DNA of 56,142 nucleotides. Origin: Planctomycetota bacterium. Its GTDB lineage: Bacteria > Planctomycetota > Phycisphaerae > WQYP01. This document shows positions 42,231 to 52,783 of this stretch, in pieces (within the stretch, counting starts at the first letter, position 1; each line of letters opens with the position of its first letter). The notes below the pieces were generated by a model. It was not told the origin of the DNA and made no database searches. It saw only the letters and a program-made list of their open reading frames with translations. Where the stretch lies: NCBI GenBank assembly GCA_021851715.1, contig JAJZCR010000019.1, forward strand, positions 1-56,142, in the 5' to 3' direction. The translations under genes were made by a program, and so were the position numbers.

Positions 42231-43313
42231 ATGGATGGTGCTAAATTCGCACAACCGGCCAGTGCTCTGTTCCAACCGCAATTGCGGGTTGCCGGTGGAA
42301 AATGCGGGCGGGACGCCCTCGCTCCCAGCCGGACCGCCGGCATCCTGCCGGCATTTTACGCTTCCACCGCCCTCTACCATCCTGCAGCCCGCAGGCCGCC
42401 CATCATTGATCTGCGTCCATCCGCGCCATCTGCGGTTCTACCGTCCCCCGCGACCGCAGCCGCCCCGTCGTCCTGTTCTCCCGACTCCCGTCTCGCGGCC
42501 CGCAGGCCGCGCAGCGGCTTCACCCTGGTGGAATTATTGGTGGTCATTTCCATCATCGCCATTCTGATCGCCCTGCTGCTGCCGGCGCTGGCGGCGGCGC
42601 GGTTGGATGCTGACAATGCCATCAGTGCGTCGAATCTACGGCAAATTGGCATGGGGTTGGACGAATATGCCAACGACTACAACGGCTATTTACCGCCGTC
42701 AAGGGGAGTCATCGCCGGCTGGGGACATAACGGTTCGGGTTGGATCATCATGCTGGCACTGGGTTATATCCCCGCCAACAACGCGATTCCTCCCATTAAC
42801 AGCAGGAATGGGTATGTTACCACCAGCTTGCAGGACAACCTTCATGATCGTGGTGTATTTTTTGATCCGACCGATAGCATTAGCCCGACGAACCCGACCT
42901 CGCCGGTCCCCGGGTTTAGCTCCTACAAGGCATTGGCTCCTATGGGATGGATTGGGCTGCTCGGGGGTGATTATCTTGGTCTGCGTTTGAATCAAATCCC
43001 CAATGATAACCAGGGTTTTTACGGAGCCCAGACCGGCATGGTGGTTCCCATCGTCGCCTTGGATATTTGGCCCAATCAGGGCGACCAAATCACGTCGCCA
43101 GCGAACTATGGTTTCACCTATCCGCCCAGTGGCGCGCCGCCGACCTCCAATGGTTTAACCGAGGATCTTTTTACCAGCACGCCGTATGCGGATGGGCGAC
43201 GACCGATTTTGTTCAGTGATTTTTCGGTGGATGGCATGGGTTTTATGGCGTGGAATGATCCGCATGATGTGGGCACGAATCAATATCGGTTCCATTTTCC
43301 GCGGGGCCATTAG
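42231..43313 (+). CDS. prepilin-type pseudopilin with a long leader
   Basis: A 360-residue protein. The prepilin cleavage/methylation motif [19 protein letters not shown] lies at residues ~94-113, followed by a ~20-residue membrane helix and a large periplasmic domain ([20 protein letters not shown], as in the planctomycete DUF1559-like proteins). It is probably processed by a type IV prepilin peptidase; the function of these abundant proteins is unknown. The leader before the cleavage Gly is 96 residues instead of the usual 5-30, and part of it is encoded by a palindromic repeat. No other Met lies between, so the start (GGAG upstream) is not in doubt. Confidence 0.85.
   Translation: MDGAKFAQPASALFQPQLRVAGGKCGRDALAPSRTAGILPAFYASTALYHPAARRPPIIDLRPSAPSAVLPSPATAAAPSSCSPDSRLAARRPRSGFTLVELLVVISIIAILIALLLPALAAARLDADNAISASNLRQIGMGLDEYANDYNGYLPPSRGVIAGWGHNGSGWIIMLALGYIPANNAIPPINSRNGYVTTSLQDNLHDRGVFFDPTDSISPTNPTSPVPGFSSYKALAPMGWIGLLGGDYLGLRLNQIPNDNQGFYGAQTGMVVPIVALDIWPNQGDQITSPANYGFTYPPSGAPPTSNGLTEDLFTSTPYADGRRPILFSDFSVDGMGFMAWNDPHDVGTNQYRFHFPRGH
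42294..42368. repeat. REP-like palindromic element inside the prepilin leader
   Basis: GGTGGAAAATGC (42294-42305) is mirrored by GCATTTTACGCTTCCACC (42351-42368), with smaller GC-rich palindromes (GCCGGACCGCCGGC-type) between. It encodes the [16 protein letters not shown] segment, a peptide word I associate with repeated intergenic palindromes in planctomycetes and acidobacteria. Confidence 0.55.
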
Positions 43314-43449
43314 CGCCGGGCGGCGGTCGCGGCAACCCCAATGCCTTGTTCTTCGATTTTCACGTCGCGCCCATCGACCGTCCATCGATTAACAGTCCGG
43401 ATGTTTTTTATCGTCTGGCACCGGCACCGCCTTACTGAAAGCGATCCTG

Positions 43450-46400
43450 ATGTATAAAATAATTGGCCAACGCAAGGCCGTACTGGCAGGAACGGTGATC
43501 GGATTGATATTTTTGGCGGGTCTGGCCCCGGGCTGCCGGCGCATAGCGGAACCAACCCGTGTTACCGCGCCCGCAGCCAGGACCGCATCCAAGCCTGTCT
43601 TGGCCCCGGTGGTAACGAGAAAAAAACTTTTACCTCTTGTCGCATCGTACCCGATGCAGGCCGATGCCAGGCATCCGAAGGTACTGCGCGATGCCGGGCC
43701 GCTGCACTACGACGGCGTCATGTATCACGCACGTATCGTTCCCAGCCGGCGCTTTGGTTCAGCGCTGAAAATCCGCGGTCCGGCCGGCAAGGTGATTGTG
43801 AAAGGTGCGGTTCTCAACAAGCTTGGCGCAGCGGTAACCGTGACCTGCTGGGTGAAAGTGAAGAGCTTTCCCCAGAAAGGGCAAACCTGGTTGATAGCCA
43901 AGGGCAATAATGAGGGCTTCCAACTCGGCATCAGCAACAATCACTGCGCTGTTTGCCATGGTTTTTGGGGCGGCGGATGGTATCAGGGGCCGGCGTCGGG
44001 CAAGATTCCGACGAACCAATGGGTGTATCTGGCCCTGGCGATGCGTGCGGGAGGACATGCGCGTGTTTACCTCAACGGAAAGGTAGCCAGCTCCGATCCC
44101 ACCCCCTATTCCTTTTGGCCCAACAAACAGCCTTTGCAACTCGGCGGCGGCGATTGGGCCGGTGAGTTGGCGGCGGTTCACATTTACGCCGCAACGTTGA
44201 CGCCGCGGCGGATTCTACAGGATATGCAAAATAAGTTGGTGGGGGTGAAGCCGGTAGCGAAAGATTTTCCACCGGTGCGTTTTCCGGTACAGATGATTTT
44301 ATCCGAGTATGACATGCCCATCGGCAACCAGCGCATCCAATGGCCGTACATGCAGCCGGCACGGCGTCAGCCGGGGCCTGACGCCGTGGATTGGCCGAAG
44401 CTATGGCTTAACGGCAACGTGCCATTATGGAGGAAAGGATCAGTGCAATACGTGGCCGTACCGCTGGCGAAACCGCCTGAAAACATGCCGTTGTTTCGCG
44501 AGCCGTATGACAATGTGGTTGAACCGGTGGACCACTGGTTTCGGGCTTTGCCGTGGCTGTGGGGACGGTATTACGTCTACACCACGGATCGCAGCGCCCG
44601 CACCAGCGCGGACCAATATGAGTTATGGGCTTTTCCGGTTCGGATAGTTGCCGGCGGAACCGCGGACATTCATTCCGTTCGTCTGCGACTGGCGGGGCGG
44701 CGGATCTATCATCGCGTGGGGAAATTACATTCGTTGACGCTGTTGCTGCCGGCCAATCCCAAGAACACACCGTACAGCCTGCGGGTGGATGGTCGCGGCC
44801 CGGTGCGATTCTCAGTCGGGTTGAAATCCATTGCCCCGGGCGATCCTCGCTTTGCGATGCGGGTGGTGCATCTGACCATCCGCACACCCCAATCCACCAT
44901 CGAAGTGCGGACCGAAAGCAAGCCCCCCGCTTTTCCCAACCGCAAGCAGTGGCACAGGGAATATCAGGATATGCAGTCGGGAAAAGGCCTGCCCGCGGCG
45001 CACCGCTTTCGGTTTAGCCCTTCCGCCCGGCCGTGGTATCGTCGCGTCGGTGTCAAGGTGCCGGTTTCACCGGAAAGCATCAACGCGGTGTGCATGACAT
45101 GGGGAATGAGCGGCGGGTTTTATTTTTCCTCCCCCCAACTACCGGGGTTCCACGGTACCCTGGCCGAATATGCGCGCCACATGGCGGATATGGGTTTTGA
45201 TCGTGATTTTGAACTGGTGAATGCAGGTGATTTCCACACGTTGGCCCAGCAAGAGCGCTTCCAGTGGTGGATCAATGACCTGCGGCGATGGGGAGTGCAA
45301 GGAGGAATCAATGCGGATGGTTGGGTGATCGGCAACCCCAACCTGGCCTTCTATTCATATAATTTGCCGGAGTTTCACCGGCCCGTCTATCGGGATCTGC
45401 AATTGCTGGCCCAGCGTTTTGACGGCTACCGCAACTTTGTCGGTTTGATGCTGGGGGCCGACAACGCCGGCTACGTGCCCTATTGGAATTGGGCTCCGCC
45501 GATTCCGAACCGTCCGTGGGGCCGGGCGTTTATTAATTTTCAACAACAGCGACCGATTCAGATACCGGTAGGACCCGGGTTAACGCCGCACGCGCTAAGC
45601 CATGAGTTAAACATGTTTGCCGTACGGACCGACGAGGCAAAATTTCTCGCGTACATCCACCGTTACAACCGCACCTGGCGGCAATACGGTTATTTTGCCC
45701 AAGCGGTTAAAAAGGTGGATCCGCGGCTGATGTTTACCACCGGTTCCTTCGGCAGCGCCCCGGGAGTAGGTGGCCGCGGCGGCTTTCCCTGGGCCAGTAT
45801 TCCAGCCCGTCCCATGGAACATGGCGTGCCGGTACTGATGGCTTATAACTGGAACGAACTAAACTCCGCTCGGCCACTGTCCAATGTGGCGCTGGTGGAC
45901 CGCTTACGCAGCGATTACCCGCGCCGGCCCATTTGGTCCTTGATTGACAACTTTCGCCTGTTCATGGGCCGGCAGGCGCAGCAACGGGCTTATGCCCTGG
46001 TGCTGACCCGCGGCGTACAGGCGGTGGGCACCAACTTTTTGGCGCAAGACACGGTGCCTTCCACCCGCCGTCCGCGCAAGCCGATCATTGCGGCGCAAAA
46101 GGCGCTATTTAAGTGGATTCACAAATATGGCGGGGTGTACGCCCACACCCATCCGATAGCCAGTATCGGCATACTGTATGACTTTGATCAGGCGATTAGC
46201 CGCCCCGTTGTTATGGGCAAGAATCCTTCCGCGGAGGCGCTGTACCACGGTTCGCAGGAGGGGCAAACCACGGAGGCTATGTTTCTTTGCGATGCCGCCG
46301 GGTGGCCGGCGCGGATTATTACTCCCACGGCGTTGCGGCGCGGACTGCCTAAAACCATGAAGGCGATCCTCTTGGTCGGCCTGAACCGTTTCGACAAATC

Positions 46401-47667
46401 GTGGGTGTGGTATCAGGGGTTGACCGGGGCGCTACAAAAATTCGTCAACTCCGGCGGGCGAATTCTTCGAGATGATCAATCCGTGTGCCCGGGGGCTTCG
46501 GTGGCCACCGGAATGCGAATTGCCGCATACGTGGCCCAGACCCGTAACAGCCAGGTGCCATTGTTGCTGGAGCGTAATCGGTGGAATATGCAACTGTTGC
46601 GCCGGGCGATGAAAACCGTGGATCCGCCCATTGCCACCTCAAGCAATCCGACGATCTGGACGATACCCACCCGCGCCGGCGACGTGAAGTATGTTACCGT
46701 GGTCAACTGGGGATATCTGCCGGGCCACAACGCCGATGTGTATGTGAAACCGCAGGTCGGCCGCTTGCATTGGCATACCCATCGGCCCATTTATGATGTA
46801 CGCTTGGAGCGTCGGGTTACGCCCAGACAGGCGGGGCGGTGCGACTTAACCCACGATGCTTTCCAATGGTACGCTCTGCCACCGGCCCGGGTGACTCGAC
46901 CGGAATTGGCCATTACCGTAAGCCCCTCCGGTGGCTACGTGGCCCGGGTTGTTGTGAAAAACCCACATTCTATCCGTGGCATTCCGGTGCAATTGACCGT
47001 TTCCCGCGGCACACACCAGGCGACGGTGTATTCCGCCACCGGCTTGGCCGCCCAATTGCCGCTAGGCTCTGGCGATCCGGCGGGACGTTATAAGGTGCGG
47101 GCTACGGAATTGCTTTCCGGACTGTCCACCTCGCAAACCATTACCGTTGCGGCCCGTGGGCCGCAACCGGATGCGGTCCAGGCTTCCACGATTATGGTCA
47201 ACCCCGCCGAAATTGCCGGTTTTGCCCGGCGTCGGGCCATGCCACTGGTGCTGGCGATGACGCCCAAGCAGAAAAGGAATCCGAAAATAATGGCCATGGC
47301 CAGGGGGCTGCTGCGGTACTACCGGCGAAAGGGACGAAAAGTTCATATTAAAACGCTCCGGCCCGGTGCTGTGGTTGTAAGCCTGCACTGGACGCTGCCC
47401 ATCCAGCCGTATCCGCAGTGGCGAACGATTTCGGCGGATCTGATTCTTCTTGGCTCCGTTGGTGATAATCTATTGATCTATGATGAGGCTCGGGGTGGCT
47501 TGTTGCCGGTGGCCGTCGCTGGCCCGGCACTGGTCAAGGTTACACAATCACCGTTTGATGGTGGATACGATGTTCTCAACGTGGTGGCCGATACCATCCA
47601 TGGCCTCAAGGGTGCGGTACACGCCGTTGAATCGCCTGACCAATCGCGGGCTAAAAGCCTCAGATGA
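43450..47667 (+). CDS. large LamG-containing multidomain protein, possible GH42-like glycosidase
   Basis: A 1405-residue exported protein. The N-terminal hydrophobic segment (VLAGTVIGLIFLAGLAPGC) may be a lipoprotein signal, although APGC is not an ideal lipobox. Residues ~60-265 form a LamG-like jelly roll (VTVTCWVKVKSFPQKGQTWL, WVYLALAMRAGGHARVYLNG). Then come beta-rich parts (~275-540) and a TIM-barrel-like core (~550-900; GGFYFSSPQLPGFHGTLAEY, MLGADNAGYVPYWNW, VPVLMAYNWNEL). A Rossmann-like domain follows (~905-1080; IGILYDFDQAIS, MKAILLVGLNRFD), as in GH42 trimerisation domains, with further beta domains to the end. I could not fix catalytic residues. It stands alone, 130 bases before the next glycosidase. 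Confidence 0.6.
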   Translation: MYKIIGQRKAVLAGTVIGLIFLAGLAPGCRRIAEPTRVTAPAARTASKPVLAPVVTRKKLLPLVASYPMQADARHPKVLRDAGPLHYDGVMYHARIVPSRRFGSALKIRGPAGKVIVKGAVLNKLGAAVTVTCWVKVKSFPQKGQTWLIAKGNNEGFQLGISNNHCAVCHGFWGGGWYQGPASGKIPTNQWVYLALAMRAGGHARVYLNGKVASSDPTPYSFWPNKQPLQLGGGDWAGELAAVHIYAATLTPRRILQDMQNKLVGVKPVAKDFPPVRFPVQMILSEYDMPIGNQRIQWPYMQPARRQPGPDAVDWPKLWLNGNVPLWRKGSVQYVAVPLAKPPENMPLFREPYDNVVEPVDHWFRALPWLWGRYYVYTTDRSARTSADQYELWAFPVRIVAGGTADIHSVRLRLAGRRIYHRVGKLHSLTLLLPANPKNTPYSLRVDGRGPVRFSVGLKSIAPGDPRFAMRVVHLTIRTPQSTIEVRTESKPPAFPNRKQWHREYQDMQSGKGLPAAHRFRFSPSARPWYRRVGVKVPVSPESINAVCMTWGMSGGFYFSSPQLPGFHGTLAEYARHMADMGFDRDFELVNAGDFHTLAQQERFQWWINDLRRWGVQGGINADGWVIGNPNLAFYSYNLPEFHRPVYRDLQLLAQRFDGYRNFVGLMLGADNAGYVPYWNWAPPIPNRPWGRAFINFQQQRPIQIPVGPGLTPHALSHELNMFAVRTDEAKFLAYIHRYNRTWRQYGYFAQAVKKVDPRLMFTTGSFGSAPGVGGRGGFPWASIPARPMEHGVPVLMAYNWNELNSARPLSNVALVDRLRSDYPRRPIWSLIDNFRLFMGRQAQQRAYALVLTRGVQAVGTNFLAQDTVPSTRRPRKPIIAAQKALFKWIHKYGGVYAHTHPIASIGILYDFDQAISRPVVMGKNPSAEALYHGSQEGQTTEAMFLCDAAGWPARIITPTALRRGLPKTMKAILLVGLNRFDKSWVWYQGLTGALQKFVNSGGRILRDDQSVCPGASVATGMRIAAYVAQTRNSQVPLLLERNRWNMQLLRRAMKTVDPPIATSSNPTIWTIPTRAGDVKYVTVVNWGYLPGHNADVYVKPQVGRLHWHTHRPIYDVRLERRVTPRQAGRCDLTHDAFQWYALPPARVTRPELAITVSPSGGYVARVVVKNPHSIRGIPVQLTVSRGTHQATVYSATGLAAQLPLGSGDPAGRYKVRATELLSGLSTSQTITVAARGPQPDAVQASTIMVNPAEIAGFARRRAMPLVLAMTPKQKRNPKIMAMARGLLRYYRRKGRKVHIKTLRPGAVVVSLHWTLPIQPYPQWRTISADLILLGSVGDNLLIYDEARGGLLPVAVAGPALVKVTQSPFDGGYDVLNVVADTIHGLKGAVHAVESPDQSRAKSLR

Positions 47668-47799
47668 TATCAATCCATGTCTGCCGCCCGTGGCGAATGG
47701 CGAGTACCGTATTATGATACAATCCGCAATCCGTGGTTTTTGTGTGCTGCTCGACAGAGATTGGGTGGTCGCGGTTATTTACTCCATAGAAAGGTTATG

Positions 47800-49668
47800 A
47801 TGAATTCAAGAATGCAAAGTGCCGGTAACCTGGTTGGATCCACCGGGTGGAAAGCGCGATTTTGGGATGGCGCGGTGGAGGGTACTGTAGCCGCCTTGGG
47901 GCGCATTGAGGTGGGCGAGGTGCTGACTTTGACGGCGGTGCGATTGTTGGTGGACGGTGTGGAATTGCCGGGTGCGGTGGAGGCGTCTGCCTGGCAGCCA
48001 TGGGAAGTTTCGCTGGACACGCCGCAGGTGGCGGTGCGGCGCAGCACCACCTTCGAGGATCAACATGTGCAGTGGTTTGAAATTCAATCCGCGGCGGCCG
48101 GTTCCATCACGGTGTGGATTGAGTTTGAAACGCGTTCCCCGCTGAAGATTGCCATCGACGATGGGGTGGTTTACTGGGAATCGGAATTGGGGCGTGTGGT
48201 GGCCGTAGCGTGCAATCCGGCGGCCACGCGGGTGGTCACGGGCTGCGAGGCCGCGGACGTGCGGCGGCTGTGGGACGCGGGTGTGGACTTTAACGGGTGG
48301 GCCCAAGTCGGAGAGCTACGGGATTCGCATGGCGTGGTGGCGTGCGGCCTGCCCGCGGGCCGGTCCGGGGTGTTGGCCTTGGCGGTGGGCCGGACGCGCC
48401 AGGAGGCGTTGGAAAAGCTGACGGCGGCGCAGGGATCGCCGCAAACGGTTTTGGAGCATGCTCGCGGCACATGGGAGCAGTTCTTTGCGGACAACGTGCC
48501 TGCGTGTCCGCGGGCCGGCTATGAGGAATTGTGGCGCGAGGCGTGGTATGTTTTGCGGGCCAACCGAATGGATTACGCCAACCCGCCGTTGAGCCACCCG
48601 TTTACCAGCCCCAGCAAGTTTAATTATCCGCACCAGTGGCTGTGGGATTCCGCGTTTCACGCGATTGTTTGGCGTTGGCTGAAATCTTCTGATTGGGCCC
48701 GGATGGAACTCTCGAATCTGTTGGAGCACCCGTTGGAGCATGGCCGACTTTGTCATGAGATACATTTTAGCCCGTGGGTTTGTGAGCTCAACTATCAGCA
48801 TGGGCATCAGCCCTTTGCGCCCACCAGCCAGCCACCGGTAATGGCCATCGCGGTGGAGCTGGTCCATCAGCGAGATAAGAACGATCAGTGGCTGCGGCAA
48901 ACGCTGCCGAAGCTGGTGGCATACCTGCAATGGTGGCATATCGCGCGCGACCCGGACCATGACGACCTGGCGGGATGGGGGTGTGGATGGGAAAGCGGGC
49001 TGGATAATTCGCCGCGTTGGGATCACGTGGCGCAGGCGGGCAAACTGTGGTTCCCAGCACCGGTGGAGGCCACGGAACTTAACGCTCTGCTGGTGCAGGA
49101 ATGGCGCGCGGTCGCTAGACTGGCCGGGCACCTCGGACAGACGAAGATTCAAAATCTAGCCGAAAGTTGGGCGGGGCGCATCAAATCGGCCATGATCGAG
49201 CGATTGTGGGATACTGCGGACGAATTTTTCTACTGCCGGGATCACCGGGAAAAGCCGATCCGCATGAAAACGGTGGGCGGGTTACTGGGTCTCTTGGCTT
49301 TAGACCCGGGTGATGCGCAGGTGAGTGGACTGCTGCGGCACCTGACCGACGAGCGGGAATTTTGGACTCCGTATCCGATCCCGTCGGTGGCGCGCGACGA
49401 GCCGTCGTTTACCACGGGCCAGATGTGGCGCGGACCCACCTGGATCAACACTAATTGGCTGTTAATTCGCTCGCTGGAAAGACTCAAGCAGGGGACATTG
49501 GCGGTGGAACTGGCCCGGCGCACGCTGGCGATGGTGCAAAGCGAAGGCAGCGCCAAGCTGTGGGAATGGTATGATCCGATCACGGGCCGGGCCTTGGGCA
49601 ACAAAGATTATAGCTGGAGCGCGCTGGTGATTGATCTGTTGATGGACCAGTCCGGCCACGCAATCTAA
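47800..49668 (+). CDS. GH63/GH37-like (alpha/alpha)6 glycosidase
   Basis: A 622-residue protein. A beta-rich N-terminal part (1-200) is followed by an alpha-toroid with FNYPHQWLWDSAFHAIVWRW, GCGWESGLDNSPRWD (probable general acid Asp), TGQMWRGPTWINTNWLLIRS and EWYDPITGRALGNKDYSWSA, all family-like. GH63 relatives act on alpha-glucosides or mannosylglycerate; the substrate here is unknown. No signal peptide, so it is likely cytosolic. AAAGG lies five bases before the ATG at 47800 (the ATG at 47797 is an alternative). Confidence 0.75.
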   Translation: MNSRMQSAGNLVGSTGWKARFWDGAVEGTVAALGRIEVGEVLTLTAVRLLVDGVELPGAVEASAWQPWEVSLDTPQVAVRRSTTFEDQHVQWFEIQSAAAGSITVWIEFETRSPLKIAIDDGVVYWESELGRVVAVACNPAATRVVTGCEAADVRRLWDAGVDFNGWAQVGELRDSHGVVACGLPAGRSGVLALAVGRTRQEALEKLTAAQGSPQTVLEHARGTWEQFFADNVPACPRAGYEELWREAWYVLRANRMDYANPPLSHPFTSPSKFNYPHQWLWDSAFHAIVWRWLKSSDWARMELSNLLEHPLEHGRLCHEIHFSPWVCELNYQHGHQPFAPTSQPPVMAIAVELVHQRDKNDQWLRQTLPKLVAYLQWWHIARDPDHDDLAGWGCGWESGLDNSPRWDHVAQAGKLWFPAPVEATELNALLVQEWRAVARLAGHLGQTKIQNLAESWAGRIKSAMIERLWDTADEFFYCRDHREKPIRMKTVGGLLGLLALDPGDAQVSGLLRHLTDEREFWTPYPIPSVARDEPSFTTGQMWRGPTWINTNWLLIRSLERLKQGTLAVELARRTLAMVQSEGSAKLWEWYDPITGRALGNKDYSWSALVIDLLMDQSGHAI

Positions 49669-49842
49669 CGTGATTTTCCACGTTACGGCGATGAATTATC
49701 CCACCTCAAACAGCGTAGCTGGCTAATTCGGGACAGGTGGAAACGCAAAATGGATTATCCTTGCTGCCGGTGATATAAATTGCCGCTGGGGTTATATCTT
49801 GGGTAGCCATGGCGCTGGAAACATTTTGCGACTGGAGGTTTC

Positions 49843-50715
49843 ATGCCCACTTGGTCCTTACGGCAACATGCCGCCCTGGTATTGAATTTTCGCCGGTATC
49901 ACTTCATTGGCACGGCGCTGGAATCGGATATTGCACCCGTTCGAAATGTGCGGCACGCCCGCTGGCGGCGGCGACATACGCACCGCCACCATTTCAGGGA
50001 GGTGCTGATCGGACTTTCGGGACAGAGCCGCTACGGATTTAAGGACCATATTTATCCAGTCGCGCCGGGGACCGTGTTGCTGTTTGATGCCGATGAAGAA
50101 CACGACTCCTGGTATCCCTCATTTGGTCCGCCCTGCCGGCATTTGTGGATTCATGAATCGACCACGCCCTCGCCGTTAATGGCCCTATGCAACATCTGCG
50201 AAGTGCGCAGCCATCACTTCACATTGCTGCCGTCCACGCCGGTAACGCTGCCGAGTTTGGAGCATTTCTGGCGAAGTTGGGACCGGCTAAAAACCCAACC
50301 GAAAGACCTGCTAAGCCGGTCCCGCTTTCTGGCCGCGTTTGCCGCATTAATGCCCGATATTTTTGAACAATCGCTGGAAATGCCGGTATCCCAGGATGTT
50401 GAGGAACTAAACCGTCGACGGCTGGTACAGGAAATTGCCGACGTCATTAAAATTAATATTGGTGGCGATCTGTCCCTGGATCATCTGGCCTGCCTGGCGG
50501 GTTACAGTAAATTTCATTTTCTCCGGATGTTCCAGCGGCATCAGCGGTGTTCGTTGCGCCAATACATTCATCGAGTGAAATCACAGCGGGCCACGCAATT
50601 ATTACGTGGCGGCATGAAGGCGGCGGCGGTGGCCCAAGTTCTGGGCTTTTCCACTCCCAGCGCGTTCCATCGTTTTTTTCTCCGCCAGACCGGCAATCGC
50701 CCCTCGGAGTGTTAA
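49843..50715 (+). CDS. AraC-family transcriptional regulator
   Basis: A 290-residue regulator. The N-terminal part has a cupin-like sensor (RRHTHRHHFREVLIGLSGQS and VAPGTVLLFDADEEHD). The C-terminal ~100 residues contain two HTH segments (LSLDHLACLAGYSKFHFLRM and MKAAAVAQVLGFSTPSAFHR), the AraC/XylS pair. GGAGG lies five bases before the ATG. It probably senses a sugar linked to the glycosidase at 47800. It converges on the deacetylase with a four-base overlap (TTAA). Confidence 0.87.
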   Translation: MPTWSLRQHAALVLNFRRYHFIGTALESDIAPVRNVRHARWRRRHTHRHHFREVLIGLSGQSRYGFKDHIYPVAPGTVLLFDADEEHDSWYPSFGPPCRHLWIHESTTPSPLMALCNICEVRSHHFTLLPSTPVTLPSLEHFWRSWDRLKTQPKDLLSRSRFLAAFAALMPDIFEQSLEMPVSQDVEELNRRRLVQEIADVIKINIGGDLSLDHLACLAGYSKFHFLRMFQRHQRCSLRQYIHRVKSQRATQLLRGGMKAAAVAQVLGFSTPSAFHRFFLRQTGNRPSEC

Positions 50716-51617
50716 TGGCTGGCACGTGTAGCCGCATCCGATTCCCCGGCCGGGCCAGCGGGTGGATGGGCCACACGCTGATGCAACTCTGACATCCGCA
50801 TAGGTTGGGCCTTGCCTTCCTTAAGCAATCGCGTCAGCAGTCGCTCGTGAATGGCGTAGCCGGAGTTGTTGTTCCCTTCCAAGCCGTGATAGTGGGAAAG
50901 CAATAAGAACGGGCAGCCGCGCTGGTGGCACCAGGTAAACTCCTGCAAGGCCAGGTCCACCATCGACTCGATGCGTTTGGGTTCATTGGGAACCCGGAAG
51001 GCATAGTCACCCCCCATGGAATACTCCCACAGGTTGCCCAAGCGATACGGTTGCGCCGGCACGGTGTCGCGATAGTTCATCGGCGCATCCCACTGCCCCT
51101 GCTGGCGCAGCCAGGATGTCGGCGAGGGAATGCGTGAAGAAACCCATTCAAACCCCAAAGCCTCCAAGGCTCGGTACAGGTTGGCGCAAAATGCTCCCCA
51201 GCCCGGACGATACCCGGGAGAATCCTCATGGAATGCCCGCCGCCAGATGCGGTGGCCGGATTCGATCATGTTCACCAGCGCCTCCCAGGTGTGCTGGGCT
51301 TCAATTTCCAGGCGATGTTCATCATAATATCGCCGCGCGGCAGGGTCAAAATCCAGCATCCAAGTCTCGGGCACGCCGCTTTCAAAAGCCGTGTGGCGGT
51401 AGCCATGTTGGTAGAATTCATGGCCATGAGCGCGGGCCTGATCGATTTCTTTCTGGAGTTCGGCGTCATCAGCGAGGGTCTTTCCCTCACCAACGGGAAC
51501 AACAAAAAACGTTCCCGGAATTCCAAAACGATCCAGAAACGCCAACTGCCGCCGCAATTGCTCAACCGTTCCGGGATGGATGTCATCATTGGTCCAGAGA
51601 AAGGGAATTGTTTTCAT
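50712..51617 (-). CDS. polysaccharide deacetylase-like protein
   Basis: A 301-residue protein of the NodB/DUF2334-like group. TNDDIHPGTVEQLRRQLAFL carries the Asp pair, HGHEFYQHGYRHTAFESGVP the metal-binding His residues, YRPGWGAF the Arg/Pro motif and LLLSHYHGLEG the last His. No signal peptide, unlike cell-wall deacetylases. GGAG lies seven bases before the ATG at 51617. It is the last gene of a run with alanine dehydrogenase and the DegT aminotransferase, which suggests amino-sugar metabolism. Confidence 0.75.
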   Translation of the reverse strand: MKTIPFLWTNDDIHPGTVEQLRRQLAFLDRFGIPGTFFVVPVGEGKTLADDAELQKEIDQARAHGHEFYQHGYRHTAFESGVPETWMLDFDPAARRYYDEHRLEIEAQHTWEALVNMIESGHRIWRRAFHEDSPGYRPGWGAFCANLYRALEALGFEWVSSRIPSPTSWLRQQGQWDAPMNYRDTVPAQPYRLGNLWEYSMGGDYAFRVPNEPKRIESMVDLALQEFTWCHQRGCPFLLLSHYHGLEGNNNSGYAIHERLLTRLLKEGKAQPMRMSELHQRVAHPPAGPAGESDAATRASH

Positions 51618-51648
51618 CGTCAAGCTCCTGTTGTAATCAGCGATCATC

Positions 51649-52776
51649 TCACGTCGCTGGAGATTCTTCTTCCCCACCGGGGCCAACCGTCTTGTGCCCG
51701 GAAAGTGCGTTCGCCACGGTGGGATGAACCACCTGGCCTTCACAGACATTGAGTCCGCTTTGCAATTCGACCACCTGCCGGCACGCCTGACGCCACCCCA
51801 AGTTTGCCAACTGTAAAGCATAGGGAATCGTTACGTTGGTCAGAGCCTGGGTGGCGGTGCGGGCGTATGCCGCCGGCATGTTGGTAACGCAATAGTGCAG
51901 CACGCCATCAATTTCATAAACCGGGTGGGAATGGGATGTAGGCCGCGATGTTTCCGCGCAGCCTCCCTGATCGATGGCAATATCCACAAAAACCGATCCC
52001 GATTTCACTTGGCGCATCATATCCCGGCGAATTAAGCGCGGTGCCCGTGCCCCCGGTATCAATACCGCTCCAATGAGCAAATCCACGGATGGCAGGGCTT
52101 CAATTAAATTTGCTTCATTGGAAAATAGCGTATGCGCCGCTGACTGGAGCGTAATGTCCAGAAATCGCATCTTCTCCAAATCAACTTCCAGAATGGTGAC
52201 GTCCGCCCCCAAGCCCATGGCCATGCGGCCGGCGTTGACCCCAGCGGTACCGCCTCCCAGCACCAATACTTTGCCGGGCAATACACCGGGTACGCCTCCC
52301 AGCAACACCCCTTTGCCTCCCTGCGATTTACCCAGCAGATATGATCCCACGATCACGGACATGCGACCTGCGATCTCACTCATGGGTTCCAGCAGGGGCA
52401 AGCGGTTCCCGACTTGCACGGTTTCGTATGCCAAGGCTATCACGCCCTGTCGCGCCAGCACGGCCGCCAACCGCGGCTCCGCCGCCAGATGCAGATAAGT
52501 GAAAAGCATCTGATCCTTGCGCAACAGTGCGTATTCCGCCGGCTGCGGCTCCTTCACCTTGAGAATCAATTCGGCCTGGGCGAAGACGTCCGCCGCACGC
52601 GGTAAAATTTGCGCCCCCGCAGCAACATAAGCGGCATCCGAAAATCCGCTGCCTTCCCCGGCACCGGCTTCCACGAACACCTCGTGCCCAGGCTGCACCA
52701 GCATCCGCACGCCACCGGGGGTACAGGCCACTCGACTCTCCCTATCCTTAATCTCCGCGGGTATGCCGATTTTCAT
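51649..52776 (-). CDS. ald: alanine dehydrogenase
   Basis: A 375-residue NAD-dependent enzyme that interconverts alanine and pyruvate plus ammonia. MKIGIPAEIKDRESRVACTP, AELILKVKEPQPAEY, FTYLHLAA, the active-site IALAYETVQ and PLLEPMSEIAGRMS, the Rossmann VLVLGGGTAGVNAGRMAMG and VDIAIDQGGCAETSRPT are diagnostic. GAGG lies five bases before the ATG at 52776. It lies seven bases after the DegT gene and 31 before the deacetylase. Confidence 0.93.
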   Translation of the reverse strand: MKIGIPAEIKDRESRVACTPGGVRMLVQPGHEVFVEAGAGEGSGFSDAAYVAAGAQILPRAADVFAQAELILKVKEPQPAEYALLRKDQMLFTYLHLAAEPRLAAVLARQGVIALAYETVQVGNRLPLLEPMSEIAGRMSVIVGSYLLGKSQGGKGVLLGGVPGVLPGKVLVLGGGTAGVNAGRMAMGLGADVTILEVDLEKMRFLDITLQSAAHTLFSNEANLIEALPSVDLLIGAVLIPGARAPRLIRRDMMRQVKSGSVFVDIAIDQGGCAETSRPTSHSHPVYEIDGVLHYCVTNMPAAYARTATQALTNVTIPYALQLANLGWRQACRQVVELQSGLNVCEGQVVHPTVANALSGHKTVGPGGEEESPAT

Positions 52777-52783
52777 AAATGCC

